NCBI GenBank assembly: GCA_001298555.1
Contig: LJCW01000347.1
Location: 1-45,989 of the forward strand
Length of the DNA: 45,989 nucleotides
Reading direction: 5' to 3'
Origin: Actinobacteria bacterium OV450
GTDB taxonomy: Bacteria; Actinomycetota; Actinomycetes; Streptomycetales; Streptomycetaceae
The notes beneath the pieces were generated by a model. That model was not told the DNA's origin, did not search any database, and saw only the letters and a program-made list of their open reading frames with translations. The position numbers were made by a program, and so were the translations under genes. Positions 31,994-39,197 of this stretch are shown here, piece after piece. Each line of letters opens with the position of its first letter. The first letter of the stretch is position 1.

Positions 31994-32932
31994 ATGCGTG
32001 CGCGTTACGGAGTACCCCTGAAGGTCACCGCATCGATCGCGGCCGTGGGGGCCGCTGGTGTGGCCTATGCCGCCGGTTTCGAGGCGCGGTCGTTCCGCCT
32101 GCGCCGGATCACCGTGCCGGTCCTCCCCGCCGGGATGCGCCCGCTGCGCGTGCTCCAGGTCTCCGACATCCACATGGTCGGCGGACAGCACAAGAAGCGC
32201 GCCTGGCTCCAGTCCCTCGCCGGCCTGCGCCCCGACTTCGTCGTGAACACCGGCGACAACCTCTCCGACACCGAGGGCGTTCCGGAGGTGCTGGACGCCC
32301 TGGGACCCCTGATGTCCTTCCCCGGCGTGTACGTCTTCGGGTCGAACGACTACTACGGGCCGCGGCTGCGCAACCCCGGGCGCTACCTGATCGAGAAGGT
32401 CCAGGGACGGCACGGCCTGAACGGCAACAAGCCGGTCGTCGGCGCCGTGCACAACCCGTGGGAGGAGATGCGGGACGCCTTCGACGCGGCCGGCTGGGTC
32501 AACCTCACCAACACCCGCGGCCGCCTGAAACTGCCCGGCCTCGAACTGGCCTTCACCGGCCTCGACGACCCGCACATCAAGCGCGACCGCTACGCGCGGG
32601 TGGCGGGCGGGCCGGAGGCCGACGCCGACTTCTCGATGGCCGTCGTGCACGCCCCGTACCTGCGCGTCCTGGAGGCCTTCACGGCCGACCGGTACCCGCT
32701 GATCCTCGCCGGGCACACCCACGGCGGGCAGCTGTGCATCCCCTTCTACGGGGCGCTCGTCACCAACTGCGACCTGGACACCAAGCGGGTCAAGGGACTC
32801 TCCACGCACGAGGCGGACGGCCACCGGGCCTACCTCCACGTCTCGGCGGGCTGCGGCACGAACCGCTACACCCCGGTCCGCTTCGCCTGCCCCCCGGAGG
32901 CCACCCTCCTGACCCTGACCCCGAAGGCCTGA
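31994..32932 (+). CDS. Metallophosphoesterase (calcineurin-like), membrane-associated
   Basis: 312 residues from ATG 31994, with GACGAT (31982-31987) 6 bases upstream, fitting a leaderless start. A possible membrane helix or uncleaved signal (about 9-28) precedes the calcineurin-like phosphoesterase motifs: LQVSDIHMVGG (DxH), VVNTGDNLSD (GDN), FGSNDYYGP (GNxD variant SND), VHAPY, and AGHTHGGQLCIPFYG (GHTHxxQ). These bind two metal ions. The group resembles YkuE-type and mycobacterial phosphodiesterases; substrates may be phospholipid- or UDP-sugar-related, but this cannot be read from sequence. It is followed by tRNA-Pro after 113 bases. Confidence 0.9.
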   Translation: MRARYGVPLKVTASIAAVGAAGVAYAAGFEARSFRLRRITVPVLPAGMRPLRVLQVSDIHMVGGQHKKRAWLQSLAGLRPDFVVNTGDNLSDTEGVPEVLDALGPLMSFPGVYVFGSNDYYGPRLRNPGRYLIEKVQGRHGLNGNKPVVGAVHNPWEEMRDAFDAAGWVNLTNTRGRLKLPGLELAFTGLDDPHIKRDRYARVAGGPEADADFSMAVVHAPYLRVLEAFTADRYPLILAGHTHGGQLCIPFYGALVTNCDLDTKRVKGLSTHEADGHRAYLHVSAGCGTNRYTPVRFACPPEATLLTLTPKA

Positions 32933-32998
32933 CCCACCGCGCCGGGGGCCCGCCGGCCCCTCGCGAAAACCGGATTTCGTCTCCGGCCACGGGTCCGC

Positions 32999-33004
32999 TA
33001 AAGT
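32999..33004 (+). promoter_or_regulatory. Likely tRNA-Pro promoter -10 (TAAAGT)
   Basis: TAAAGT lies 18 bases after TTTCGT (32975-32980, a weak -35) and 41 bases before the mature tRNA, giving a leader of about 35 bases to be removed by RNase P. Confidence 0.4.
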
Positions 33005-33045
33005 AATCGATGTCGCCAGGACAGCAACTGCTGCAAGGCGGCGAT

Positions 33046-33119
33046 CGGGGTGTAGCGCAGCTTGGCAGCGCGCTTCGTTCGGGACGAAGAGGTCGTGGGT
33101 TCAAATCCCGCCACCCCGA
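33046..33119 (+). tRNA. tRNA-Pro (anticodon CGG)
   Basis: 74 bases. Acceptor stem CGGGGTG (33046-33052) pairs with CACCCCG (33112-33118), with discriminator A. The anticodon stem CTTCG/CGAAG encloses TTCGGGA, and the anticodon CGG (33080-33082) reads CCG. The T-arm is GTGGG-TTCAAAT-CCCGC. No encoded CCA. tRNA-Pro genes are known integration sites for actinomycete elements such as pSAM2. A broken integrase begins 78 bases after this gene. Confidence 0.97.
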
Positions 33120-33130
33120 CAGAGTAAGAC

Positions 33131-33170
33131 CAGGTCAGCGACCTACTCATGCGAGTAGGTCGCTGACCTG
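33131..33170 (+). terminator. Strong intrinsic terminator of tRNA-Pro
   Basis: Perfect 18-bp stem (33131-33148 with 33153-33170), loop ATGC, followed by TTTCTGTT. It is 11 bases after the tRNA. Confidence 0.85.
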
Positions 33171-33196
33171 TTTCTGTTGCGTGACTCACTGCGTGA

Positions 33197-33325
33197 CTAC
33201 GGCTTTGGATCTTCCTTGAAGATGGCGTCCATGATCGTCGCCCTCGGTCTGGATCATCGGGCGGATCTGCCGTGCCGCAGCTCGCGCGGTGTCCACTCCT
33301 TCGCCTTGATCCCGTCGGCGTCGGG
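33197..33325 (-). pseudogene. Tyrosine integrase remnant (C-terminal fragments)
   Basis: On the minus strand, one frame reads DADGIKAKEWTPRELRH, the region around the second catalytic Arg (R in RELRH) of Streptomyces site-specific recombinases, where PRELRH is almost always followed by SFVSLL. Here it jumps directly to QIRPMIQTEG in another frame, the usual last helix after the catalytic Tyr, and with one more frame change to TTMDAIFKEDPKP and a stop at 33197-33199. So about 40-50 residues, including the His/Arg box and catalytic Tyr, are deleted, with at least one small frameshift after them. The gene's end points at the tRNA, as in integrated elements. Comparison sequences are from memory. 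Confidence 0.7.
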
Positions 33326-33486
33326 GGGTGCGGTGGCGAGCGTCGACAAGCTGCGGATGTGGCCCGCAGGGACAGGGCGTAATGTGGGCCGTACATCCGG
33401 ACCGCGCCCGCTGGGCGTGAAGTCCCGCGTGCCCCCCACCCGTTGCTCCGTGGCTGGGGTGCGCCTGGACGAGCGGAGAATCTGCA

Positions 33487-34317
33487 ATGGGTACAGTCAC
33501 GACCCACGACGGCACCACGATCTTCTACAAGGACTGGGGTCCGCGGGATGGGGAACCGATCGTCTTCCACCACGGGTGGCCGCTGAGCGCCGACGACTGG
33601 GACAGTCAGATGTTGTTCTTCCTGGCGCAGGGCTACCGGGTCATCGCCCACGACCGCCGTGGCCACGGACGCTCCACCCAGACCGCGACCGGCCACGACA
33701 TGGACACCTACGCCGCGGACGTGACCGCCCTGACCGACGCACTCGACCTGCGGGGCGCCGTGCACATCGGCCACTCCACCGGCGGTGGCGAGGTCGCCCG
33801 CTACGTCGCCCGCGCCAAGCCCGGCCGTGTCTCGAAGGCTGTCCTGGTGGGCGCGGTGCCACCGCTGATGCTCAAGACGGAGGCCAACCCGGGAGGCTTG
33901 CCGATAGAGGTCTTCGACGGCTTCCGTGAGGGCGTTGCCGCCAACCGGGCTCAGTCGTTCATCGACATTCCCTCGGGGCCGTTCTACGGCTTCAACCGTC
34001 CCGGAGCGCAGGTGTCGCAGGGTTTGATCGACAACTGGTGGCGCCAGGGCATGATGGGCGCGGCGAACGCGCACTACGAGTGCGTTGCGGCGTTCTCCGA
34101 GACCGACTTCACCGAGGACTTGCAGCAGATCGAGGTGCCCGTCCTCGTCGCGCACGGAACCGACGACCAGGTCGTCCCGTACGACGACTCGGCACCCCTG
34201 ACGGTCAAGCTTCTGAAGAACGGGACCCTCAAGTCCTACGAGGGCTATCCGCACGGGATGCTGTCGACGCACCCGGAGGTCCTCAACCCGGACATCCTCG
34301 CGTTCATCCGTTCCTGA
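33487..34317 (+). CDS. Alpha/beta hydrolase, non-heme chloroperoxidase/perhydrolase type
   Basis: 276 residues; ATG 33487 after GGAGAATCTGCA. Motifs of the cofactor-free haloperoxidase/arylesterase family: VFHHGWPLSADDWDSQM (oxyanion hole), VIAHDRRGHGRS, the nucleophile elbow HIGHSTGGGEVARYVAR with Ser, GTDDQVVP (Asp) and YPHGMLSTHPE (His). Length is exactly typical. Such enzymes hydrolyse esters and can form peracids from acetate and hydrogen peroxide; true physiological role unknown. It lies between the integrase scar and core genes and uses somewhat more non-GC third bases (for example TTG, ATA) than neighbours, so it may be leftover cargo of an integrated element. The transfer idea is inference. 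Confidence 0.92.
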   Translation: MGTVTTHDGTTIFYKDWGPRDGEPIVFHHGWPLSADDWDSQMLFFLAQGYRVIAHDRRGHGRSTQTATGHDMDTYAADVTALTDALDLRGAVHIGHSTGGGEVARYVARAKPGRVSKAVLVGAVPPLMLKTEANPGGLPIEVFDGFREGVAANRAQSFIDIPSGPFYGFNRPGAQVSQGLIDNWWRQGMMGAANAHYECVAAFSETDFTEDLQQIEVPVLVAHGTDDQVVPYDDSAPLTVKLLKNGTLKSYEGYPHGMLSTHPEVLNPDILAFIRS

Positions 34318-34323
34318 CCCCGG

Positions 34324-34348
34324 CGGGCCGGCCTCGGCGGCCGGCCCG
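34324..34348 (+). terminator. Terminator after the perhydrolase gene
   Basis: CGGGCCGGCC (34324-34333) pairs with GGCCGGCCCG (34339-34348) over a 5-base loop, followed by TT. It begins seven bases after the stop codon. Confidence 0.7.
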
Positions 34349-34401
34349 TTCCCCGGCGGAAGGCGGCCCCGGCGATCACCCAGTCGTCGGTCGGCCGCGG
34401 G

Positions 34402-34806
34402 TCAGACGAGGGAATCCAGGGTCCATGCGGACTCGTGGCGGTCGAAGCCGATGTGCGGGTAGTACTCCACCGCCGCCGGGGCCGCGAGCAGGATGAGCTT
34501 GGCCTGCGGGGCGGCTTCCCGCGTGGCCCGGATCAGGTCCCGGCCCACGCCCCGGCGCTGGAACCCGGCGTCCACGGCGATGTCGCTCAGGTACGTCGCG
34601 TACGCGCCGTCGGTGACCGAGCGGGCGATGCCGATCAGCCGGCCGTCGAGGCGGGCGGTGATCACCAGGTTGGCGCCGGCGAGCATCCGGGTGAACCGCT
34701 CGACGTCGTCGACGGGACGGCGCTCGCCGAGGGTGGACGCCCGGTAGAGGGCGGTGACTTCGGCGACGTCGAGGCTCGCGCCGACTACGGGCTCACACTT
34801 CCACAT
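34402..34806 (-). CDS. GNAT family N-acetyltransferase
   Basis: 134 residues; ATG 34804-34806 with AGGAGCCAGGAAG before it. Compact GNAT fold: NLVITARLDGRLIGIARSVTDG (beta strands 2-3), TYLSDIAVDAGFQRRGVGRDLIRATRE with the acetyl-CoA pyrophosphate-binding motif Gln-Arg-Arg-Gly-Val-Gly, and a C-terminal AAVEYYPHIGFDRHESAW with the Tyr that often acts as general acid. Transfers acetyl from acetyl-CoA to an amine; the acceptor is unknown. Cytoplasmic. Monocistronic on the minus strand, following a hypothetical gene with a 65-base gap. Confidence 0.92.
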   Translation of the reverse strand: MWKCEPVVGASLDVAEVTALYRASTLGERRPVDDVERFTRMLAGANLVITARLDGRLIGIARSVTDGAYATYLSDIAVDAGFQRRGVGRDLIRATREAAPQAKLILLAAPAAVEYYPHIGFDRHESAWTLDSLV

Positions 34807-34871
34807 GGCTTCCTGGCTCCTTGCTCGGTTCTTCCGGTCGGGCGTTCATATGATCGCCGGTCGGGAGGCCG

Positions 34872-35387
34872 TCAGCCGCCGGGCCCGGTGGTCATCGACG
34901 CGAGCTCGGCGCGGGTCAGCGCGAGGAAGGCGGCCGTGGGCCGGGCCTCGACGCCGCGTTCCCGCGCCACCGCGCGGAGGTGTTCGAGGACCGCCCCCAC
35001 CGTGGGGTGGGAGCCGAGGGGGCGCAGCAGCCACAGGCGGTCCGGGGGCCGGTGCGGGAGGCCCAGGGCCGCGAGGACCTCGTCGGCCTCCCAGTCGAGG
35101 TCGTGCAGGTCGGGGTCGGCGAGCGGCGCGGCCTCGACGTCGGTGATGTGCCCGTGGCCGTCCAGCCGGGTCCGGACCGCCCAGTGGGTGGACCGGTCCG
35201 GGATCCAGGTCCGGGCCTCCGGGGGCCACACGTACGGGAGGAACACCCACAGCGTGTCCTCGGGCGCGGGCTCCCAGCCGAGCACCTCCAGTTCCCGGAC
35301 CTCGGGCAGCCGGTCCGGCTCCTGCTCGCTGCGGCCGGTCCGGCGCAGTGCGAGCGGGTGCGGTGTTCCGTCCTCGTCCCACGACAT
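34872..35387 (-). CDS. Uncharacterised protein (possibly DUF5956)
   Basis: 171 residues; TAGCCT (35399-35394) ends 6 bases before the ATG, suggesting a leaderless mRNA. The protein is soluble, acidic and Trp-rich: LEVLGWEPAPEDTLWVFLPYVWPP, THWAVRTRLDG, DLDWEADEVLAALG and PHRPPDRLWLLRPLG. No signal peptide or membrane helix. I do not recognise a catalytic motif; the overall pattern recalls DUF5956 proteins of Streptomyces, recalled without certainty. The C-terminal helix ERGVEARPTAAFLALTRAELASM is amphipathic. Neighbours are unrelated core genes, so context gives no function. Confidence 0.75.
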   Translation of the reverse strand: MSWDEDGTPHPLALRRTGRSEQEPDRLPEVRELEVLGWEPAPEDTLWVFLPYVWPPEARTWIPDRSTHWAVRTRLDGHGHITDVEAAPLADPDLHDLDWEADEVLAALGLPHRPPDRLWLLRPLGSHPTVGAVLEHLRAVARERGVEARPTAAFLALTRAELASMTTGPGG

Positions 35388-35419
35388 GCGCGCAGGCTAC
35401 CGCCGGGGCCGGCGCCGTC

Positions 35420-36724
35420 CTACGACCGGCCCGCCCGGCGGAAGTCCACGTCAGCGGGCGGTTCCCCCGGCCAGTTCAGCCGCGTCGGCGCCGGCGGCGT
35501 CTGCGCGAGTACGGTGCCCCGCGCGACCACGTACCGCGGCCGGACCTGGCGGCGCAGGGCCTCCGCGGGGGTCTCGGCCGGCAGCAGCACGAACGAGGCG
35601 GGGGCGCCCTCCGCGATGCCGTATTCGGCGGCCGTCAGACCCAGGACGCGCGCCGCACGCTCCGTCACCATCTCGAAGGCCACCGGGAGTTCGTCCACCC
35701 CCGTGAGCTGGGCCGCGTACAGCCCGACGAGGGCGGTCTGGAGCGGGTTCCCGGTGCCGAGGGCGTTCCACGGGTCCATCACGTCGTCGTGGCCGAAGGC
35801 CACGTTGACGCCCGCCGCCAGCATCTCCTTGACCTGCGTGAGGCCGCGCCGCTTGGGGTAGCCGTCGAAGCGGCCCTGGAGGCCCAGGTTGGCGAAGGGG
35901 TTGGAGACCAGGTTGATCCCGGAACGGGACAGCAGCCGTTGGAGTTTGAAGCTGTACGCACCGCCGTAGGAGCCCATCGCCGTCGTGTGCGAGGCCGTCG
36001 CCCGCTCCCGCAGCCCCGTGCGCAGCGCGAGCGCCGCGAGCACCTCCACGAACCGGGACTGCTCGTCGTCGATCTCGTCGCAGTGGGCGTCCACGCGCAG
36101 TCCGTGCTCCTCGGCCACGGCGAAGGCGATGCCCAGCGACGCGACGCCGTCCTCACGGGTGTCCTCGAAGTGGGGGATCGCCCCGACGACGTCGGCGCCG
36201 CGCCGCGCCGCCTCGCGCAGCAGCGCCTCTCCGTCCGGGAAGGAGACGATGCCCTCCTGCGGAAAGGCGACGATCTGCAGGGTCAGGACGTCCCGGACCC
36301 GGTCGCGGACCTCCAGCAGCGCGTCCAGCGCGGTGAGCGACGGGTCGGTGACGTCGCAGTGGGTGCGTACGTGCAGCACGCCCTGGGCCGCCTGCCAGCG
36401 CAGCACCTGCGTGGCCCGCGCGACGACGTCCTCGCGGGTCAGGGTCTGCTTGCGCTCGCTCCAGCAGGCGATGCCCTCCCACAGGGTCCCCGAGGCGTTC
36501 GGGCGGGGCTCCCCGGCGGTCAGGGCGGTGTCCAGGTGGATGTGCGGCTCGACGAAGGGGGCCGTCAGCAGCCCGCCGTGCGCCTCGATCAGGACGCCGG
36601 TGGCCGGGGGCTCCTTCTGGTCGTCGTACGGGATCACGCGCGCGATGCGGCCGTCCTCGGCGACCTCGACGTCGGACAGGCCGTCGGTGTGGAGCAGCCG
36701 GGCGCCCCGGACGATCATCCGCAT
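35420..36724 (-). CDS. Cytosine deaminase-like amidohydrolase
   Basis: 434 residues from ATG 36722-36724, with TAGGCT (36736-36731) six bases upstream. TIM-barrel amidohydrolase with PFVEPHIHLDTAL (first metal His pair His61 and His63), THCDVTD, VDAHCDEIDDEQ (His and catalytic Glu), TASHTTAMGSY (His), and FGHDDVMDPWNALGTGN (metal Asp). The sequence order and the His-Thr-Thr/Asp-Asp-Val-Met-Asp pattern match CodA-type cytosine deaminases, which convert cytosine to uracil with one Fe2+ or Zn2+. Related enzymes act on isoguanine or creatinine, so substrate is probable, not proven. Single gene with its own promoter; no permease gene alongside. Confidence 0.9.
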   Translation of the reverse strand: MRMIVRGARLLHTDGLSDVEVAEDGRIARVIPYDDQKEPPATGVLIEAHGGLLTAPFVEPHIHLDTALTAGEPRPNASGTLWEGIACWSERKQTLTREDVVARATQVLRWQAAQGVLHVRTHCDVTDPSLTALDALLEVRDRVRDVLTLQIVAFPQEGIVSFPDGEALLREAARRGADVVGAIPHFEDTREDGVASLGIAFAVAEEHGLRVDAHCDEIDDEQSRFVEVLAALALRTGLRERATASHTTAMGSYGGAYSFKLQRLLSRSGINLVSNPFANLGLQGRFDGYPKRRGLTQVKEMLAAGVNVAFGHDDVMDPWNALGTGNPLQTALVGLYAAQLTGVDELPVAFEMVTERAARVLGLTAAEYGIAEGAPASFVLLPAETPAEALRRQVRPRYVVARGTVLAQTPPAPTRLNWPGEPPADVDFRRAGRS

Positions 36725-36730
36725 GCGGCC

Positions 36731-36736
36731 AGCCTA
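36731..36736 (-). promoter_or_regulatory. -10 hexamer TAGGCT of the cytosine-deaminase-like gene
   Basis: TAGGCT on the minus strand ends 6 bases before the ATG; no ribosome site is present. Confidence 0.55.
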
Positions 36737-36740
36737 CGAC

Positions 36741-36777
36741 CGTGGCCCGTGGTTTCCGGGGGAAACCACAGGCCACG
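36741..36777 (-). terminator. Terminator-like hairpin between the tiny gene and the deaminase-like gene
   Basis: 17-bp arms (36741-36757 and 36761-36777) with one mismatch and loop GGG. It is 60 bases after the 55-residue gene and immediately upstream of the deaminase -10, so it may end the first transcript or act as an operator for the second. Confidence 0.6.
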
Positions 36778-36836
36778 ACCGGTGAATCCTGGATCCGCGG
36801 GCAGCGGCAGCCGACACGGCCCGGCCCGTCGCGGTC

Positions 36837-37004
36837 TCAGCCGCGCTTGGCCTGGGCCTTCTGCTGCATGCCCCGCGTCTTCGCGGAGACGGACTGCACG
36901 TCTTTGACCGCCGCCTTGGCGCGTGCCTCGGCCGCCGTGTTCTTCGCCCGCTCCCGCTCCCGCTCCGCGGCCTGTGCCGTACCGGCACGAGCCTTCTTGG
37001 CCAT
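36837..37004 (-). CDS. Small basic protein (55 residues), first of a tandem pair
   Basis: ATG 37002-37004 with the excellent ribosome site GAGGAGGAGTGATC. Sequence MAKKARAGTAQAAERERERA continues KNTAAEARAKAAVKDVQSVSAKTRGMQQKAQAKRG: almost only Ala, Lys, Arg, Glu and Gln, a predicted single long helix with no membrane segment. It may bind nucleic acid or be disordered; no family recognised. The neighbour upstream (37086-37250) has the same start context GGAGTGATCATGGC and similar charge, so the two look like relatives or are at least regulated alike. Followed by a hairpin (36741-36777). Confidence 0.8.
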   Translation of the reverse strand: MAKKARAGTAQAAERERERAKNTAAEARAKAAVKDVQSVSAKTRGMQQKAQAKRG

Positions 37005-37085
37005 GATCACTCCTCCTCGGGACACGCCGGAGGGCCTACGCCCTCCACTGTCCCTCCGTTCGGAGGAGGCGGCATCCGCGGCGGG

Positions 37086-37250
37086 TCAGCCGCGCCCGCC
37101 CTTGCGGCGCTGCTCGCGCATCCGGTCCTCCTTCATGGCCATCGTCTGCGCCTCCCGCACGTCCTCGACCAGCTGCGTCGGATGGTTCGGCATCCGGGAA
37201 TCCGACGTCCGACGGTCCTCGTGAGTCTGTTCCTTGCGCTTGTTCGCCAT
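37086..37250 (-). CDS. Small charged protein (54 residues), second of a tandem pair
   Basis: ATG 37248-37250 after AGGAGTGATC; TGA 37086-37088. MANKRKEQTHEDRRTSDSRM is followed by PNHPTQLVEDVREAQTMAMKEDRMREQRRKGGRG. Highly charged, Arg/Glu/Met-rich and helical in its second half, soluble. No family recognised. The shared leader and start with the gene 82 bases downstream, and similar size, suggest a gene pair. It is 101 bases from the divergent S9 peptidase gene. Codon third positions are GC-rich, supporting a real gene. Confidence 0.75.
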   Translation of the reverse strand: MANKRKEQTHEDRRTSDSRMPNHPTQLVEDVREAQTMAMKEDRMREQRRKGGRG

Positions 37251-37351
37251 GATCACTCCTCACTGGAAAACGGCTGGGTGGGACCCCGCCCACGCTGCCG
37301 CCTCCCGGCCGCCGTGACCATCCGGCAGCGCCAATCGGGTTACATGGGGGT

Positions 37352-39145
37352 ATGACTGACGACACGGCCATGCCCGACTGGGAGAAGCGCTTCCGGGCGC
37401 CACGCGTCGGGCTGCCCGACTGGGCGGAGGACGCCCCGGACCGCGCGCTCTTCGTCTCGAACGCGACGGGGACGTACGAGCTCTATGCCTGGGACCGGGC
37501 CACCGGCGCGCAGCGGCAGGCCACGGACCGGCCCAACGGCACCACCGACGGAACCCTCTCCCCCGACGGCGAGTGGATCTGGTGGTTCTCCGACACCGAC
37601 GGCGACGAGTTCGGCACCTGGGTGCGCCAGCCCTTCGCGGGGGGTCCCGACGAGCCGGCCACCCCCGGGCTGGAGCCCTCGTACCCCGCCGGGCTCGCCA
37701 TCGGCCGCGACGGGACCGCGGTGGTCGGCCGGTCCACCGACGAGGACGGCTCGACGATCCACGTGCTGCGGCCGGGCGCCGCCGGGCCCGAGGTGATCTA
37801 CCGGCACCGGGAGTCCGCCGGCGTCGGCGACCTCTCCCGCGACGAGACCCTGATCGCGATCGAGCACACCGAGCACGGTGACGCCATGCACTCGGCGCTG
37901 CGCGTGGTCACCCTCGACGGCACCACGGTCGCCGAGCTCGACGACTCCCGGGGCGGCACGGTCGAGCTGGGCCTGGAGGTCCTCGGCTTCGCCCCGGTCG
38001 CCGGTGACACCCGGCTGCTGGTCGGCCACCAGCGGCGCGGCCGCTGGGAGCCGATGGTGTGGGACGTGGCCACCGGAGCCGAGCAGGACCTGGCGGTCGA
38101 GCTGCCGGGCGACGTCAGCGCCGAGTGGTACCCGGACGGTTCCGCCCTGCTGATCGCGCACAGCTTCGAGGCGCGCAGCGAGCTCTGGCGCTACGACCTG
38201 GCCGCGCGGGACCTCGTCAAGGTGGACACCCCGCCCGGCACGGTCTCGGGTGCGACGGCCCGGCCCGACGGCACGGTGGAGTACCAGTGGTCCTCCGCGG
38301 CCGAGCCCTCGTCCGTACGGTCCACCGCGGGCGGGATCGTCCTGGATCCGCCCGGGTTCCGGCCGCCCGGCTCGGTGCCGGTGGAAGACGTGTGGGTGGA
38401 CGGCCCCGGCGGGCGGATCCACGCGCTGGCGCAGCGGCCGCAGGGCCACGGCGACGGGCCCTTCCCGACCGTCTTCGAGGTGCACGGCGGCCCGACCTGG
38501 CACGACAGCGACGCCTTCGCGGCGGCCCCGGCGGCCTGGCTGGACCACGGCTTCGCGGTCGTCCGGGTCAACTACCGGGGCTCGACGGGGTACGGCCGGG
38601 AGTGGACCGACGCCCTCAAGCACCGCGTCGGCCTGATCGAGCTGGAGGACATCACGGCCGTCCGGGAGTGGGCGGTGGCCTCGGGGCTGGCCGACCCGGC
38701 GCGGCTGGTGCTCTCCGGCGGCTCCTGGGGCGGCTACCTGACCCTGCTGGGGCTGGGCATGCAACCCGATGCCTGGGCCGTGGGCCTGGCCGCCGTACCG
38801 GTCGCCGACTACGTGACGGCGTACCACGACGAGATGGAGGCGCTGAAGGCCCTGGACCGCACCCTGTTCGGCGGGACGCCGGAGGAGGTCCCGGACCGCT
38901 TCAAGGCGTCGTCGCCGCTCACCTACGTCGACGCCGTGACGGCTCCCGTGCACATCGCGGCGGGCGTCAACGACCCGCGCTGCCCGATCCGGCAGATCGA
39001 CAACTACGTCGACCGGCTGGCGGCGCGCGGCGCGGTGCACGAGGTGTACCGGTACGACGCCGGGCACGGCTCGCTCGTCGTGGAGGAGCGGATCAAGCAG
39101 GTCCGGATGGAGCTGGACTTCGCGCTGAAGCACCTGCCGCGGTAG
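37352..39145 (+). CDS. S9 family (prolyl oligopeptidase-like) serine peptidase
   Basis: 597 residues from ATG 37352. An N-terminal beta-propeller (about 25-330) with repeats such as LSPDGEWIWWFSDTDGDEFGTW and WYPDGSALLIAHSFEARSELWRYD gates access to the C-terminal alpha/beta-hydrolase domain (about 350-597). Catalytic residues are Ser in SGGSWGGYLTL, Asp in GVNDPRCP, and His in YDAGHGSL; the oxyanion motif is EVHGGPTWHDSD. Closest to acylaminoacyl-peptidase/POP-like S9C enzymes, which trim short or N-acylated peptides. No signal peptide, so cytoplasmic. The stop is 16 bases before an inverted repeat that spans the SURF1 promoter. Confidence 0.93.
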   Translation: MTDDTAMPDWEKRFRAPRVGLPDWAEDAPDRALFVSNATGTYELYAWDRATGAQRQATDRPNGTTDGTLSPDGEWIWWFSDTDGDEFGTWVRQPFAGGPDEPATPGLEPSYPAGLAIGRDGTAVVGRSTDEDGSTIHVLRPGAAGPEVIYRHRESAGVGDLSRDETLIAIEHTEHGDAMHSALRVVTLDGTTVAELDDSRGGTVELGLEVLGFAPVAGDTRLLVGHQRRGRWEPMVWDVATGAEQDLAVELPGDVSAEWYPDGSALLIAHSFEARSELWRYDLAARDLVKVDTPPGTVSGATARPDGTVEYQWSSAAEPSSVRSTAGGIVLDPPGFRPPGSVPVEDVWVDGPGGRIHALAQRPQGHGDGPFPTVFEVHGGPTWHDSDAFAAAPAAWLDHGFAVVRVNYRGSTGYGREWTDALKHRVGLIELEDITAVREWAVASGLADPARLVLSGGSWGGYLTLLGLGMQPDAWAVGLAAVPVADYVTAYHDEMEALKALDRTLFGGTPEEVPDRFKASSPLTYVDAVTAPVHIAAGVNDPRCPIRQIDNYVDRLAARGAVHEVYRYDAGHGSLVVEERIKQVRMELDFALKHLPR

Positions 39146-39161
39146 CCCCGGCCCCGAGGAT

Positions 39162-39197
39162 CCGGTGCACCCCCCGTACGGTGGTGGGGTGCACCGG
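39162..39197. promoter_or_regulatory. 12-bp perfect inverted repeat spanning the SURF1 promoter and start
   Basis: CCGGTGCACCCC (39162-39173) and GGGGTGCACCGG (39186-39197) with a 12-base spacer holding the small palindrome CCGTACGG and the -10 TACGGT (39177-39182). The right arm includes the GTG start. It could be an operator, a terminator of the upstream peptidase gene, or an mRNA hairpin. Confidence 0.6.

Larger units (their letters stand above)
33120..33486. other. Region between tRNA-Pro and the perhydrolase: terminator plus integrase scar
   Basis: Contains the tRNA terminator (33131-33170), the integrase remnant on the minus strand (33197-33325), and about 160 bases with no recognisable gene leading to the perhydrolase ribosome site. 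The tRNA 3' end (TTCAAATCCCGCCACC) is not repeated elsewhere in the window, so no second attachment site was found. Confidence 0.6.

Noticed and set aside
33131..33170. 18-bp inverted repeat after tRNA-Pro as an attachment-site arm
   Set aside because: A perfect stem, four-base loop and U-rich tail directly after the tRNA are explained by a terminator.
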